Source: Bacteroides sp. (lineage in GTDB: Bacteria > Bacteroidota > Bacteroidia > Bacteroidales > Bacteroidaceae). From it: a stretch of DNA of 64,000 bases. Below, one piece after another: positions 35,810-45,151 of the stretch; within the stretch, counting starts at the first letter, position 1, and every line of letters starts with the position of its first letter. The notes beneath the pieces were generated by a model, which was not told the origin of the DNA, ran no database searches, and saw nothing but the letters and a program-made list of their open reading frames with translations. The DNA lies in the NCBI RefSeq assembly GCF_028690125.1, contig NZ_JAQVBV010000007.1, positions 124,001 to 188,000 of the forward strand. Direction: 5' to 3'. Position numbers and translations under genes: made by a program.

Positions 35810-36292
35810 ATGGGAGACATCATTCTTATTGTATTAAGTGTTATTTGTCTGATTACCGGATTGATAGGTTGCATACTTCCGATGCTTCCGGGACCTCCGA
35901 TTGCATATGTCGGATTATTATTGCTTCATGCAACAGATAAAGTGCAATATTCCACTAATCAATTACTCATTTGGCTATTGTTTGTTATTATTGTGCATAT
36001 CTTGGATTATTTTACTCCAATGTTAGGCAGTAAATATAGTGGAGGTAGCAGATGGGGAAGTTGGGGGTGTATTACCGGAACCATTGTTGGCTTGTTTTTT
36101 CTTCCATGGGGGATTATTGTCGGACCATTTCTAGGAGCTGTGATAGGGGAATTGTTAGGAGATCGTAAATTACGTGAGGCTATAAAATCCGGTATTGGTT
36201 CACTACTGGGCTTTCTGTTTGGTACGGTTTTGAAACTACTGTTGTGTGGATACTTTTGTTATCAGTTTATTATTGGGGTATTTAACATATAG
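35810..36292 (+). CDS. DUF456 membrane protein
   Basis: A 160-residue inner-membrane protein of the DUF456 family. It has about four or five hydrophobic segments, a Gly/Pro motif near the N-terminus (IGCILPMLPGPPIAYVGLLLLH) and a central GSKYSGGSRWGSWGCITGTIVG, followed by GIIVGPFLGAVIGELLG, all typical of the family. Function is unknown. It lies 33 bases after the VWA gene and is probably part of that operon, which suggests a membrane target of the MoxR machine, an inference only. Confidence 0.85.
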   Translation: MGDIILIVLSVICLITGLIGCILPMLPGPPIAYVGLLLLHATDKVQYSTNQLLIWLLFVIIVHILDYFTPMLGSKYSGGSRWGSWGCITGTIVGLFFLPWGIIVGPFLGAVIGELLGDRKLREAIKSGIGSLLGFLFGTVLKLLLCGYFCYQFIIGVFNI

Positions 36293-36376
36293 GTTTTAAT
36301 AAAAATGATATAATGTAGTTCTTTTAGTGATGTGCCTGTATGAACTGGTCTGTGTTTTATAACATAAATAAAACCA

Positions 36377-36392
36377 TACCAGATCGTACCAG
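36377..36392. promoter_or_regulatory. Direct repeat TACCAG x2 upstream of GH127-GH51
   Basis: TACCAG occurs at 36377-36382 and 36387-36392, ten bases apart, one helical turn, in the place where the -33 element of the next promoter would be. A reversed half-site (ACTGGT) lies at about 36341. It is a candidate activator or repressor site. Confidence 0.35.
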
Positions 36393-36410
36393 TATTTGTT
36401 TTTTAATCCA

Positions 36411-36418
36411 TATATTTG
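36411..36418 (+). promoter_or_regulatory. -7 box of the GH127-GH51 gene (TATATTTG)
   Basis: This exact TAnnTTTG match lies 46 bases before the start codon. There is no -33 element at the normal distance, so the promoter probably depends on an activator. Confidence 0.45.
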
Positions 36419-36463
36419 CACCGATTATTTTTTATTTGCTTGCATCAATAAATTAACTACTAT

Positions 36464-39400
36464 ATGAAAAATAAGCTTTTATGTCTCGTCTCAATGACAG
36501 TTATTGTTACTGGAGGAGTCACAACTTCTTACGCAAAAGGGGATGATAAATCTCCTGTCCAATTTATTCCTGTAAAGGATGTGCAAATTAATGATGCATT
36601 TTGGAGTCCGAAATTTAACCGATGGAATAGTGTTACGGTACCAGATGTATTCGATAAATTTGAAGGCAAACACTTAACTCCTGGAGAACAAGCAGAAAAC
36701 AATACATTTATAAATTTTGATGATGTAGCTGCCGGGAAAAAAGGTACAGGGCATAATGTCGGTCTTCCATGGTTCAATGGATTGGTGTATGAAACGATTC
36801 GGGGGGTATCTGATTTGTTGATACAACATCCTGATAAGAAGCTGGAAGAGAGGGTGGACGGATATATTGCCCGGATAGAAGCGGCCCAGAAGGCTGATCC
36901 TAATGGCTTTATCGATACTTATACCGACTTGATCCAACCGGGAAATCGTTGGGGAGAGAATGGGGGTTTTTTGCGTTTCCAACATAATGTATATAATGCC
37001 GGAATGTTAATTGAAGCCGGGGTTCATTACTACCAGGCTACCGGAAAAGTAAAACTTTTAGAGGTAGCAGTCCGGTTGGCCAATTATATGTGTGATTTAA
37101 TGGGGCCAGCTCCGAAGAAAAATATCATACCTTCACATTCCGGTCCGGAAGAACCTATAATTAAGCTGTATTGGTTGTTTAAACAAAATCCGGATTTGAA
37201 AAAGTTAATCACTCTTCCTGTAGACGAAAATGAATACTGGAACTTGGCCACTTTCTGGTTAGAAAATAGAGGGAATCATTGTGGTTATCCGTTGTGGGCA
37301 AATTGGGGAAATGAAGAATCAGAACGTTGGATTCGAGATCAGAAATATAAAGATTCTCAATTCGGGAAAAATGCACGTCCTTCGTGGGGAGATTATGCTC
37401 AAGACTCTATCTCTATTTTTGAACAGAAAACGATAGAGGGGCATGCGGTACGTGCTACCTTGTTGGCGACAGGTATTGCTTCAGCTGCTTTGGAAAATCA
37501 ATCTCCCAAATATATACAGACGGCTATTAATTGGTGGGATAATATGGTAGGTAGACGTATGTTTATAACCGGTGGAGTCGGAGCAATCCATTTTGACGAG
37601 AAGTTTGGGGCTGATTATTTCCTGCCAACAGATGCTTATCTCGAAACTTGCGCTGCAGTAGGAGCTGGTTTCTTTAGTCAGCGGATGAACGAACTGACTG
37701 GTGAGGGTAAATATATGGATGAATTTGAGCGAGTATTATATAATAATGTACTGACCGGTATTTCTCTTTCCGGTGATAAATATACATATCAAAATCCCTT
37801 GAATTCACATAGTCATTCTCGTTGGGAATGGCACTCTTGTCCATGTTGTCCTCCGATGTTTCTTAAAATAGTATCGGTAATGCCGGGTTTCATATATGCT
37901 AAAAAGGCTGATCAAGTTATTGTTAATCTGTTTGTAAGTAGCCAGACTAAAATTGATTTGAAGAATAATGTTGTTCGCGTTCAGCAAGAAACGAATTATC
38001 CCTGGACAGGAAAGATAAAGCTAATTATTCATCCTGAAAAGAAAAATAAGTTTTCTGTGAAAATACGAATTCCGGGATGGGCACAGAAAATTGAGAATCC
38101 ATATGGACTTTATCGTTCTGATCTGAATTCTCCGATTACGTTGAGCATAAACGGAAAATCAGAGAAAGTAAATGTTATTGATGGTTATGTTGAACTTAAT
38201 CGTAGTTGGAAAGAAGAAGATTGTATTGAACTGAACTTACCTATGCAACCTCGAGTTATAACAGCTTGCGATGAGGTCAAAGATCTTAGGGGGAAAGTAG
38301 CTTTGGCTTCCGGTCCTTTGATCTACTGTCTGGAAGAAACAGATAATGCAAAACTGGATCAATTAAAAATAGATACGAAACATTCAATGAAATTAGTTTC
38401 TGAAAAGAGCCTTCTGGAAGGAGTGAATGTGATAAAAGGAAATGCCGTGGATGATAAAGACCGACAGGTCACTTTTACTGCTGTTCCATATTATGCAATG
38501 GGAAACCGTGAACAGGGTGCTTATGAGGTATGGATTGATGATGCATATGGGCAGCCACAGAGTGAGCGTATTGACATTGATGCCTCAAAGATTGAAAATA
38601 CGATTCCTGCTTATCTTTATGGATCTTGTATAGAAGATGTTAATCATGAAATATATGGCGGTATCTATAATCAACGAATTTTCGGGGAGAGTTTTGAAGA
38701 GCCTACGCCTGATGGCATATTTGATGACTTTTCAATTTATGAGGGGGCTTGGAATGCTTCACAAGGAGAACTTTACGTAAGAGGTACAAATGGTGCTAAA
38801 TTCATTTACAATCCAATGGAAGTGCAAGACGGCTCTGTGGAAGTGGATATTAAGTTTGATAGTGCAGCGGGCGAAAATGCAGGATTAATCACCCGGGTAT
38901 CCCAAGAAGCGAAAGGTGCTGATTCTTTCAATGGGTATGAAATAAGCCTTGCTGCTAATGGGAAAAAAGTGGTGGTTGGAAAACACGAACAAAACTTTAA
39001 ACATATTCGGGATATAGAAGTGGACTGTAAGCCTACTGAATGGAATCGCCTGAAAGTTGCTATGAATGGTAACAAAATGGAGGTTTTTGTGAATGGTAAA
39101 AGTATATTCGTCCATACGGAAGATAACCCTAATCTTGTTGCAGGTAAAATTGGATTACGTTCGTGGCATTCCAATGTGAAGTTTCGTAATGTCAGAATTA
39201 AGACTGACAATGTGGATGAAATTTTAAAATTACGTGCAATCCCTCAGCCTGCAGTTAGTTCTCAATGGGCATCTATTCAAACAGGAAATGTGAAAGCAGA
39301 TTATGTTCATGATAATAAAAATGCCTATAATACGAATTGGTCACAATGTATTAGTAAAACAGGAGGAACCGGTAAAGTTGGAGTAGCCAATATGGGGCTT

Positions 39401-40912
39401 AATAAATGGGGAATCGGTATTAAAAAAGATCAAAAATATGTTGGTAGTTTATTCCTTAAAGGAACCTATAGCGGAACTGTGAAAGTATCCTTACAGAGTG
39501 CAGATGGTAGTCACGAATATACAGTACAAGAAATAGACGGTATTACTAATGGCTGGAAGAAGTTTTCATTTGAACTGACTCCTGATACGACTGATGCTAA
39601 TGCACGTTTTGCCATATATATAGAAAAAAATGGAAAATTATGGGTTGATCAGGTGACCTTAATGGGAACCGGGAGCGATCTTTTTCATGGACTTCCACTT
39701 CGCAATGATATTGCTCAATTGATGGTCGATCAGGGTTTAACGTTCTTGCGTTATGGTGGTACTATGGTGAATGCCCCTGATTACAAATTCAAAAATATGA
39801 TTGGTGATAGAGCTAAACGTCCCCAATATAAAGGTCACTGGTATCCTCACTCGACTAATGGATTCGGCATTGAAGAATTTCTTCAGTTATGTGAAGCAGG
39901 AGGTTTTGTCCCTTCTTTCGCAGTGAATGTAGGAGAGTCGGCCCAAGATATGGCAGATATGATCGAATATTTGAATGGTCCGATCACTTCTGAATGGGGC
40001 AAAAAACGTGCGGAAGCCGGACATCCTAAGCCATATAATATAAAGTATATAGAGATCGGAAATGAAGAGGTTATTTGGGGAGATATTCGCAAGGATTACG
40101 AACAGTATATTCAGGATTTTAATCGCATTTATGATGCCATAAAGTCAAAGGATTCGAAGGTTGAATTTATCTCTGCAGCTTGGTGGCGTCCGGAATCACC
40201 GGAAAATATGAAAATGGTGTTCGACGCGCTCAATGGAAAAGCTGCTTTTTGGGATTATCATCCTTGGACTGACGATGACCGTTTGGGATCTCAAGTGGAA
40301 GGAGAGTTAAAAACAATGAGAGACTATTTCCTGAAATGGGATCCGAATACAACGATGAAGTGTGCTCTTTTTGAAGAAAATGGAGTGACACACGATATGC
40401 GACGTGCTTTGGGGCATGTGACGATTCAAAATGCGGCTCGTAGGATGGGGGACTTTTTACTGACTACTTGTGCTGCTAACGCATTAGAACCCTATTTGCA
40501 AAATGATAACGGCTGGAATCAGGGACAAATATTTTTTAATTCCTCACAAGCATGGGGAATGCCTCCTTTCTACGCTACCCAAATGGCTGCTAAATATCAT
40601 AAACCTTTCAGAGTGTTTAGTGCAACTCATGGAGGACTGGATGTAACAGCTGCTACGGACGAGAAGAAAGACGAAGTTGTTCTTCATGTTTCAAATATCC
40701 ATGATCGTGTGATTACTGCTGATATTTTTATGCAAGGATTTGAATCTCCTTCAAAGATTAAGGTTATTACTTTATCAGGTACGGAAAAGGATAAAAATAC
40801 ACCGCAGCAACCGGAAAGGATTGTTCCACAAGAGAAAGTACTTTACCATACAACAGATGTGAAATATGAATTCCCTGCTAATTCATATACCATCCTGATA
40901 TATCAAAAGTAA
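36464..40912 (+). CDS. Fusion arabinofuranosidase: GH127 plus GH51 with inserted carbohydrate-binding-like domain
   Basis: A 1482-residue exported enzyme (signal peptide to about residue 24). Residues 30-690 are GH127, beta-L-arabinofuranosidase. The zinc-thiolate site is visible: Cys in YLETCAAVG and the cluster CPCC at 459-462, with Glu in DEKFG. From about residue 702 a GH51 alpha-L-arabinofuranosidase begins (YLYGSCIEDVNHEIYGG), interrupted at about 755-915 by a lectin-like domain (VEVDIKFDSAAGENAGLI...VKFRNVRIK). It resumes to carry acid/base Glu1201 (EIGNEE) and nucleophile Glu1305 (ALFEENG). It should remove both anomers of arabinofuranose from arabinans or glycoproteins. The adjacent genes are pentose-phosphate and regulator genes of arabinose use. 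Confidence 0.88.
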   Translation: MKNKLLCLVSMTVIVTGGVTTSYAKGDDKSPVQFIPVKDVQINDAFWSPKFNRWNSVTVPDVFDKFEGKHLTPGEQAENNTFINFDDVAAGKKGTGHNVGLPWFNGLVYETIRGVSDLLIQHPDKKLEERVDGYIARIEAAQKADPNGFIDTYTDLIQPGNRWGENGGFLRFQHNVYNAGMLIEAGVHYYQATGKVKLLEVAVRLANYMCDLMGPAPKKNIIPSHSGPEEPIIKLYWLFKQNPDLKKLITLPVDENEYWNLATFWLENRGNHCGYPLWANWGNEESERWIRDQKYKDSQFGKNARPSWGDYAQDSISIFEQKTIEGHAVRATLLATGIASAALENQSPKYIQTAINWWDNMVGRRMFITGGVGAIHFDEKFGADYFLPTDAYLETCAAVGAGFFSQRMNELTGEGKYMDEFERVLYNNVLTGISLSGDKYTYQNPLNSHSHSRWEWHSCPCCPPMFLKIVSVMPGFIYAKKADQVIVNLFVSSQTKIDLKNNVVRVQQETNYPWTGKIKLIIHPEKKNKFSVKIRIPGWAQKIENPYGLYRSDLNSPITLSINGKSEKVNVIDGYVELNRSWKEEDCIELNLPMQPRVITACDEVKDLRGKVALASGPLIYCLEETDNAKLDQLKIDTKHSMKLVSEKSLLEGVNVIKGNAVDDKDRQVTFTAVPYYAMGNREQGAYEVWIDDAYGQPQSERIDIDASKIENTIPAYLYGSCIEDVNHEIYGGIYNQRIFGESFEEPTPDGIFDDFSIYEGAWNASQGELYVRGTNGAKFIYNPMEVQDGSVEVDIKFDSAAGENAGLITRVSQEAKGADSFNGYEISLAANGKKVVVGKHEQNFKHIRDIEVDCKPTEWNRLKVAMNGNKMEVFVNGKSIFVHTEDNPNLVAGKIGLRSWHSNVKFRNVRIKTDNVDEILKLRAIPQPAVSSQWASIQTGNVKADYVHDNKNAYNTNWSQCISKTGGTGKVGVANMGLNKWGIGIKKDQKYVGSLFLKGTYSGTVKVSLQSADGSHEYTVQEIDGITNGWKKFSFELTPDTTDANARFAIYIEKNGKLWVDQVTLMGTGSDLFHGLPLRNDIAQLMVDQGLTFLRYGGTMVNAPDYKFKNMIGDRAKRPQYKGHWYPHSTNGFGIEEFLQLCEAGGFVPSFAVNVGESAQDMADMIEYLNGPITSEWGKKRAEAGHPKPYNIKYIEIGNEEVIWGDIRKDYEQYIQDFNRIYDAIKSKDSKVEFISAAWWRPESPENMKMVFDALNGKAAFWDYHPWTDDDRLGSQVEGELKTMRDYFLKWDPNTTMKCALFEENGVTHDMRRALGHVTIQNAARRMGDFLLTTCAANALEPYLQNDNGWNQGQIFFNSSQAWGMPPFYATQMAAKYHKPFRVFSATHGGLDVTAATDEKKDEVVLHVSNIHDRVITADIFMQGFESPSKIKVITLSGTEKDKNTPQQPERIVPQEKVLYHTTDVKYEFPANSYTILIYQK

Positions 40913-40930
40913 AGATTGGTATCTTAAACA

Positions 40931-40970
40931 AAAAAAGAACTGTTCTAATTCAAGAACAGTTCTTTTTTTG
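40931..40970. terminator. Bidirectional terminator
   Basis: Perfect 16-base arms, AAAAAAGAACTGTTCT at 40931-40946 and its complement at 40953-40968, frame a 6-base loop. The U-run works for both strands, and it lies between the convergent GH127-GH51 and rpiB genes. Confidence 0.9.
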
Positions 40971-40991
40971 TTTTATTTAATTTGTAGGCTT

Positions 40992-41426
40992 TTATTCCGT
41001 CGGAATCTTATCAATTCGTTTCTGATGACGACCTCCTTCAAACTCTGTTGAGAAGAATTCACTCAGAATCATGTCTGCTTCTGCTGTACTGACAAAACGT
41101 CCCGGCATTACAAGTATATTGGCATCATTATGTAAACGAGCCAGATGTGCGATTTCCGCATTCCAGCAGAGAGCGGCACGAATACCTTGATGCTTGTTTA
41201 AAGTCATATTAATTCCGTTTCCACTTCCACAAATCGCAATTCCCGGATAACATTCTCCTGCTTCTATTGCAAGAGCTAAAGGATGTGCATAATCCGGATA
41301 ATCTACACTAATCGTTGAATTGGTACCAAAATCTTTATAAGCCCAGCCTTTTACTTCCAACCAGCCACGAACATATTCTTTTAGTTCGAAACCGGCATGG
41401 TCACACGCTAATCCGATAATTTTCAT
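40992..41426 (-). CDS. rpiB: Ribose-5-phosphate isomerase B
   Basis: A 144-residue RpiB/LacA/LacB-family enzyme that interconverts ribose 5-phosphate and ribulose 5-phosphate. The active-site pattern is visible: IGLACDHAGFELKEYV, then DYPDYAHPLA, IAICGSGNGINMTLNKHQGIRAALCWN, with catalytic Cys in ICGSGNG, and ARLHNDANILVMPGRF. Gene order places it directly after transketolase, with a TAATG overlap of start and stop. It links arabinose and xylose catabolism to the pentose phosphate pathway. Confidence 0.95.
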   Translation of the reverse strand: MKIIGLACDHAGFELKEYVRGWLEVKGWAYKDFGTNSTISVDYPDYAHPLALAIEAGECYPGIAICGSGNGINMTLNKHQGIRAALCWNAEIAHLARLHNDANILVMPGRFVSTAEADMILSEFFSTEFEGGRHQKRIDKIPTE

Positions 41427-43435
41427 TAGAGCATTGCTTTTACTTCGTTATACACATTCTCGGCAGTAAATCCAAGCTTTTCATCTAATACTTTATAAGG
41501 AGCAGAGAATCCGAATGAATCTAATCCCCAAACCTTACCATCGCAACCTACCAAACCTTGAAGGGTTACAGGCAGACCTGCAGTCAGACCAAAAATCTTG
41601 GCTCCCGTAGGTAGAATAGATTCTTGATATTCTTTTGATTGGCTCCGGAATAGGCCCTCAGACGGAGCTGATACGATACGGATTTTTACACCGTCTTTGC
41701 GGAGAAGTTCAGCACCTGCTACCAATGTAGAAACTTCAGAGCCGGAAGCAACCAGAATAACATCCGGATTTTCGTCTGAACCTGCTACGATATAAGCACC
41801 CTTTGCTGCTTTTTCGTAATCAGTTCCAACAGGAAGATTTGTAATATTCTGACGGGATAAAATCAAACCGGTTGGAGTATAGATATTTTCCATTGCGAGT
41901 TTCCATGCAATAGTTGTTTCTTCTACATCTGCCGGGCGGAGTACTAACATTGAGTTATGTCTCTTATGATTTTTAAGTTTCTCCATTAAACGTATTTGAG
42001 CCTCCTGTTCAACCGGTTCGTGAGTAGGTCCATCTTCACCTACACGGAAAGCATCATGCGACCATATGAATTTAACAGGCTGTTCCATTAAAGCTGCCAT
42101 GCGTATAGCCGGTTTCATATAATCGGAAAATACAAAGAAAGTACCACACGCAGTGATGACACCACCATGTAAAGACATACCAATGCAAACACAAGCCATT
42201 GTCAATTCTGATACACCGGCTTGGAAGAATGCTCCACTGAAATCACCTTTCTTGAAAGCATGCGTTTTTTTCAGGAACCCATCTGTTTTATCTGAATTAG
42301 AAAGGTCGGCAGAAGCAACAATCATATTTTCTACTTGTGTAGCAAGTGTTCCCAAAACAGTTGCAGACCCGACACGTGTAGCACCACCTGCTTTTTGCTC
42401 GACAACTGTCCAGTCTATTTTGGGCGCTTTTCCTGCAAAGAAAGTTTCCAATTTAGCAGCTTGCTCCGGATTGTTTTTTGCCCATGCAGCTTTCACTACA
42501 TATTTTTCAGCTACAATATTCTTTAATTCTGCACTACGTTTTGTATATAACTCAGCTACTTCAGGGAATACAACAAATGGATTTGTTGGATCTCCATCTA
42601 AGTTCTTGATGGTGTTTATATATGCATCGCCACCAAGTGGAGCACCATGAGTAGCACAATTAGCTTCGTAACTGCTGCCATCCGCTTTACGTGCACCTTT
42701 ACCCATCACTGTTTTACCAATGATCAATGTCGGGCGTTCTTTTTCAGCTTTAGCTTTTTTGAGAGCCGTACGGATAGCATCTACATCATTACCGTTGATG
42801 CTAATAACTCTCCATCCCCAAGCCTCATATTTCATGGCAGTATTTTCGATCGTTACATCTTTCGTTTCTGTAGAAAGCTGAATATCGTTGGCATCATAGA
42901 ACATAATCAAATTGTCCAATCCCAATGCCCCTGCAATACGTCCGGCACCTTGAGATATTTCTTCCTGTATACCACCATCAGAAATATAAGCGTAGATGGT
43001 TTGATCCATTACTTCATTAAAACGTGCTTTCAGGAATTTGGCAGCGATAGCAGCACCTACTGCAAAAGTATGTCCTTGTCCCAATGGTCCCGACGTGTTT
43101 TCCACACCACGCATGATATCTACTTCAGGATGTCCCGGAGTTGGGCTTCCCCATTGGCGGAATTCTTTCAATTCATCCAATGTATATTTGCCGGTCAGTG
43201 CCAACGTAGAATAAAGCATTGGAGACATATGACCCGGGTCAAGGAAAAAGCGGTCACGTCCTTCCCAACGCGGATTTTCAGGATCATATACTAAAAATTC
43301 AGAGAAGAGTACGTTCACAAAATCAGCACCACCCATGGCACCACCCGGATGACCGGAATTGGCTTTTTCAACCATTGAAGCAGCAAGAATACGGATGTTG
43401 TCCGCTGCACGATTCATAAGTTTGTTATCGTTCAT
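41426..43435 (-). CDS. tkt: Transketolase
   Basis: A 669-residue TPP enzyme that moves two-carbon units between sugar phosphates. The TPP-binding segment is SDGGIQEEISQGAGRIAGALGLDNLIMFYDANDIQLS, and the pyrimidine domain follows. N-terminal MVEKANSGHPGGAMGGAD and the later GEDGPTHEPVEQEAQIRLM are diagnostic. It overlaps rpiB by a base and has a good promoter upstream. The pair supplies the non-oxidative pentose phosphate steps for the pentose-degrading genes around it. Confidence 0.97.
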   Translation of the reverse strand: MNDNKLMNRAADNIRILAASMVEKANSGHPGGAMGGADFVNVLFSEFLVYDPENPRWEGRDRFFLDPGHMSPMLYSTLALTGKYTLDELKEFRQWGSPTPGHPEVDIMRGVENTSGPLGQGHTFAVGAAIAAKFLKARFNEVMDQTIYAYISDGGIQEEISQGAGRIAGALGLDNLIMFYDANDIQLSTETKDVTIENTAMKYEAWGWRVISINGNDVDAIRTALKKAKAEKERPTLIIGKTVMGKGARKADGSSYEANCATHGAPLGGDAYINTIKNLDGDPTNPFVVFPEVAELYTKRSAELKNIVAEKYVVKAAWAKNNPEQAAKLETFFAGKAPKIDWTVVEQKAGGATRVGSATVLGTLATQVENMIVASADLSNSDKTDGFLKKTHAFKKGDFSGAFFQAGVSELTMACVCIGMSLHGGVITACGTFFVFSDYMKPAIRMAALMEQPVKFIWSHDAFRVGEDGPTHEPVEQEAQIRLMEKLKNHKRHNSMLVLRPADVEETTIAWKLAMENIYTPTGLILSRQNITNLPVGTDYEKAAKGAYIVAGSDENPDVILVASGSEVSTLVAGAELLRKDGVKIRIVSAPSEGLFRSQSKEYQESILPTGAKIFGLTAGLPVTLQGLVGCDGKVWGLDSFGFSAPYKVLDEKLGFTAENVYNEVKAML

Positions 43436-43471
43436 ATCTTTATATTTAATAAATTCCGTTTATATTTTTTG

Positions 43472-43502
43472 CAAAGATAACTCTTTCTCTGTAATTGACA
43501 AT
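43472..43502 (-). promoter_or_regulatory. Promoter of tkt-rpiB
   Basis: The minus strand has ATTG (43499-43502), a 19-base spacer and TATCTTTG (43472-43479). The tkt start codon lies 37 bases downstream. Confidence 0.65.
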
Positions 43503-43596
43503 GAGAAAATGCTTTCTTTTTCTTTCCTTTCCTTTCTATATTTAATTCTATATTCTTTCGATTACAATGCGCACCCCTCTCTGGTATATCAGGAAG

Positions 43597-45141
43597 CTAG
43601 TATAACTTCAATGTAACAATAGACTTAGCAGGTAGTTTTACTTTTAGGATTCCTTTATTGATTTTTACCTCTTTGAATGGAGCTAATTTTACATTATTAG
43701 GATTCTCGAACGAATTATAATCGGTTAGATTAGACGAAGTTAAAATTTCACCGGATGCTTTAGAAGCATTTATGTTGGGTAAGTTAATAGTTACTTCTTG
43801 TGTATTATCTGCGTCTACATTAGAAAGTGAAAGATGAATAATGCCATTTTTATTTTTTGAAGCAGTAGCACTTATATATGGTACTACACGATTTTGACGT
43901 ACATTTACTTTTTCACAACTTAACTCAAGTGGGAGATAGGTGGCGTCTTGGTGTACTTTGTACATTTTGAAAACATAGTAAGTGGGAGTTAATACCATCT
44001 CTTTTTCTTTTGTCAGTATCATAGATTGAAGTACATTCACTATTTGAGCTATATTTGCCATCTTTAAACGGTCGGTGTATTTATGGAATACATCAAGACT
44101 TAAAGACGCAACAAAAGCATCACGTAATGTGTTTTGTTGAAACAAATGTCCTCTGGTTGTTCCGGGTTCTTCATCCCACCATGTTCCCCATTCGTCAAGC
44201 ATAAGAGCAATCCGCTTATCTTTATCGTATTTATCCATAATGGCACAATGTTTCTTGATTACATCTTCTATTTCAAGGCATTTGCCCATAGTCCAGTAAT
44301 AATCATCTTTATTAAATTTTGTTGCTGCTCCTTTACTGCCACTCCACCCGGTTACAGTATAGTAGTGTAAAGAAAGCCCTTGCATTCCATGTCCAACGCG
44401 GTTCATTAATACTTCTGTCCAGTTGTAATCATAATCACTTGCTCCGCTGGCGATTTTGAATAAATAGTTACCGTCATAATTCCGGCAATAAGTAGAATAA
44501 CGACGATATAAATCTGAATAATATTCCGGACGCATACTACCACCGCATCCCCAACTCTCATTTCCTACACCGATAAATTTTACTTTCCATGCCTTATCGC
44601 GACCGTTTTTACGGCGAAGGTTAGCCATTGGAGAGTCTCCTTCAGAAGTCATATATTCCACCCATTTGGCTAACTCTTCAACTGTTCCGCTACCTACGTT
44701 TCCACTGATATAAGGTTCACAGCCTAACATTTCACAAAGATTTAAAAACTCGTGTGTGCCGAAGCTATTATCTTCAATGGTTCCACCCCAATTGTTGTTT
44801 ACCATTTTAGGACGATTTCCTTTCGGACCGATACCATCCATCCAATGATATTCATCCGCAAAGCACCCACCAGGCCAGCGGAGAACAGGAACAGATAAAT
44901 CTTTCAATGCTTTAAAAACATCTGCACGATATCCTTTAATATTAGCAATTTCGGAGTTTTCACCTACCCAAAGTCCACCATAGATACATGAACCTAAATG
45001 TTCAGCAAACTGACCATATATTTCTTTAGGGATAATTTCTTTGCCTTGATCGGTATGTACAGTAATGGTAGCTTCCTTTTGTGCAGAAAGAGAAATTGAT
45101 GCTGCCAGAAAGGCTGTGCTGACTAATAACTTTGTTTTCAT
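43597..45141 (-). CDS. GH51 alpha-L-arabinofuranosidase
   Basis: A 514-residue exported enzyme that releases arabinofuranose from arabinan, arabinoxylan or oligosaccharides. The signal peptide is MKTKLLVSTAFLAASISLSAQ. The acid/base Glu is in FIGVGNESWGCGG and the nucleophile Glu in LMLDEWGTWWDEEPG, and the N-terminal QFAEHLGSCIYGGLWVG is the GH51 hallmark. The start at MKTK (45141) is chosen because it begins a signal peptide; the frame stays open 25 codons further upstream into the Nudix gene. It is a compact single-domain relative of the C-terminal half of the fusion enzyme at 36464. Confidence 0.93.
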   Translation of the reverse strand: MKTKLLVSTAFLAASISLSAQKEATITVHTDQGKEIIPKEIYGQFAEHLGSCIYGGLWVGENSEIANIKGYRADVFKALKDLSVPVLRWPGGCFADEYHWMDGIGPKGNRPKMVNNNWGGTIEDNSFGTHEFLNLCEMLGCEPYISGNVGSGTVEELAKWVEYMTSEGDSPMANLRRKNGRDKAWKVKFIGVGNESWGCGGSMRPEYYSDLYRRYSTYCRNYDGNYLFKIASGASDYDYNWTEVLMNRVGHGMQGLSLHYYTVTGWSGSKGAATKFNKDDYYWTMGKCLEIEDVIKKHCAIMDKYDKDKRIALMLDEWGTWWDEEPGTTRGHLFQQNTLRDAFVASLSLDVFHKYTDRLKMANIAQIVNVLQSMILTKEKEMVLTPTYYVFKMYKVHQDATYLPLELSCEKVNVRQNRVVPYISATASKNKNGIIHLSLSNVDADNTQEVTINLPNINASKASGEILTSSNLTDYNSFENPNNVKLAPFKEVKINKGILKVKLPAKSIVTLKLY

Positions 45142-45151
45142 AATCATATTT

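Noticed and set aside
42647..43294. A 215-codon open frame antisense to transketolase
   Set aside because: The tkt frame on the other strand is complete with all family motifs; this translation matches nothing and has no promoter.
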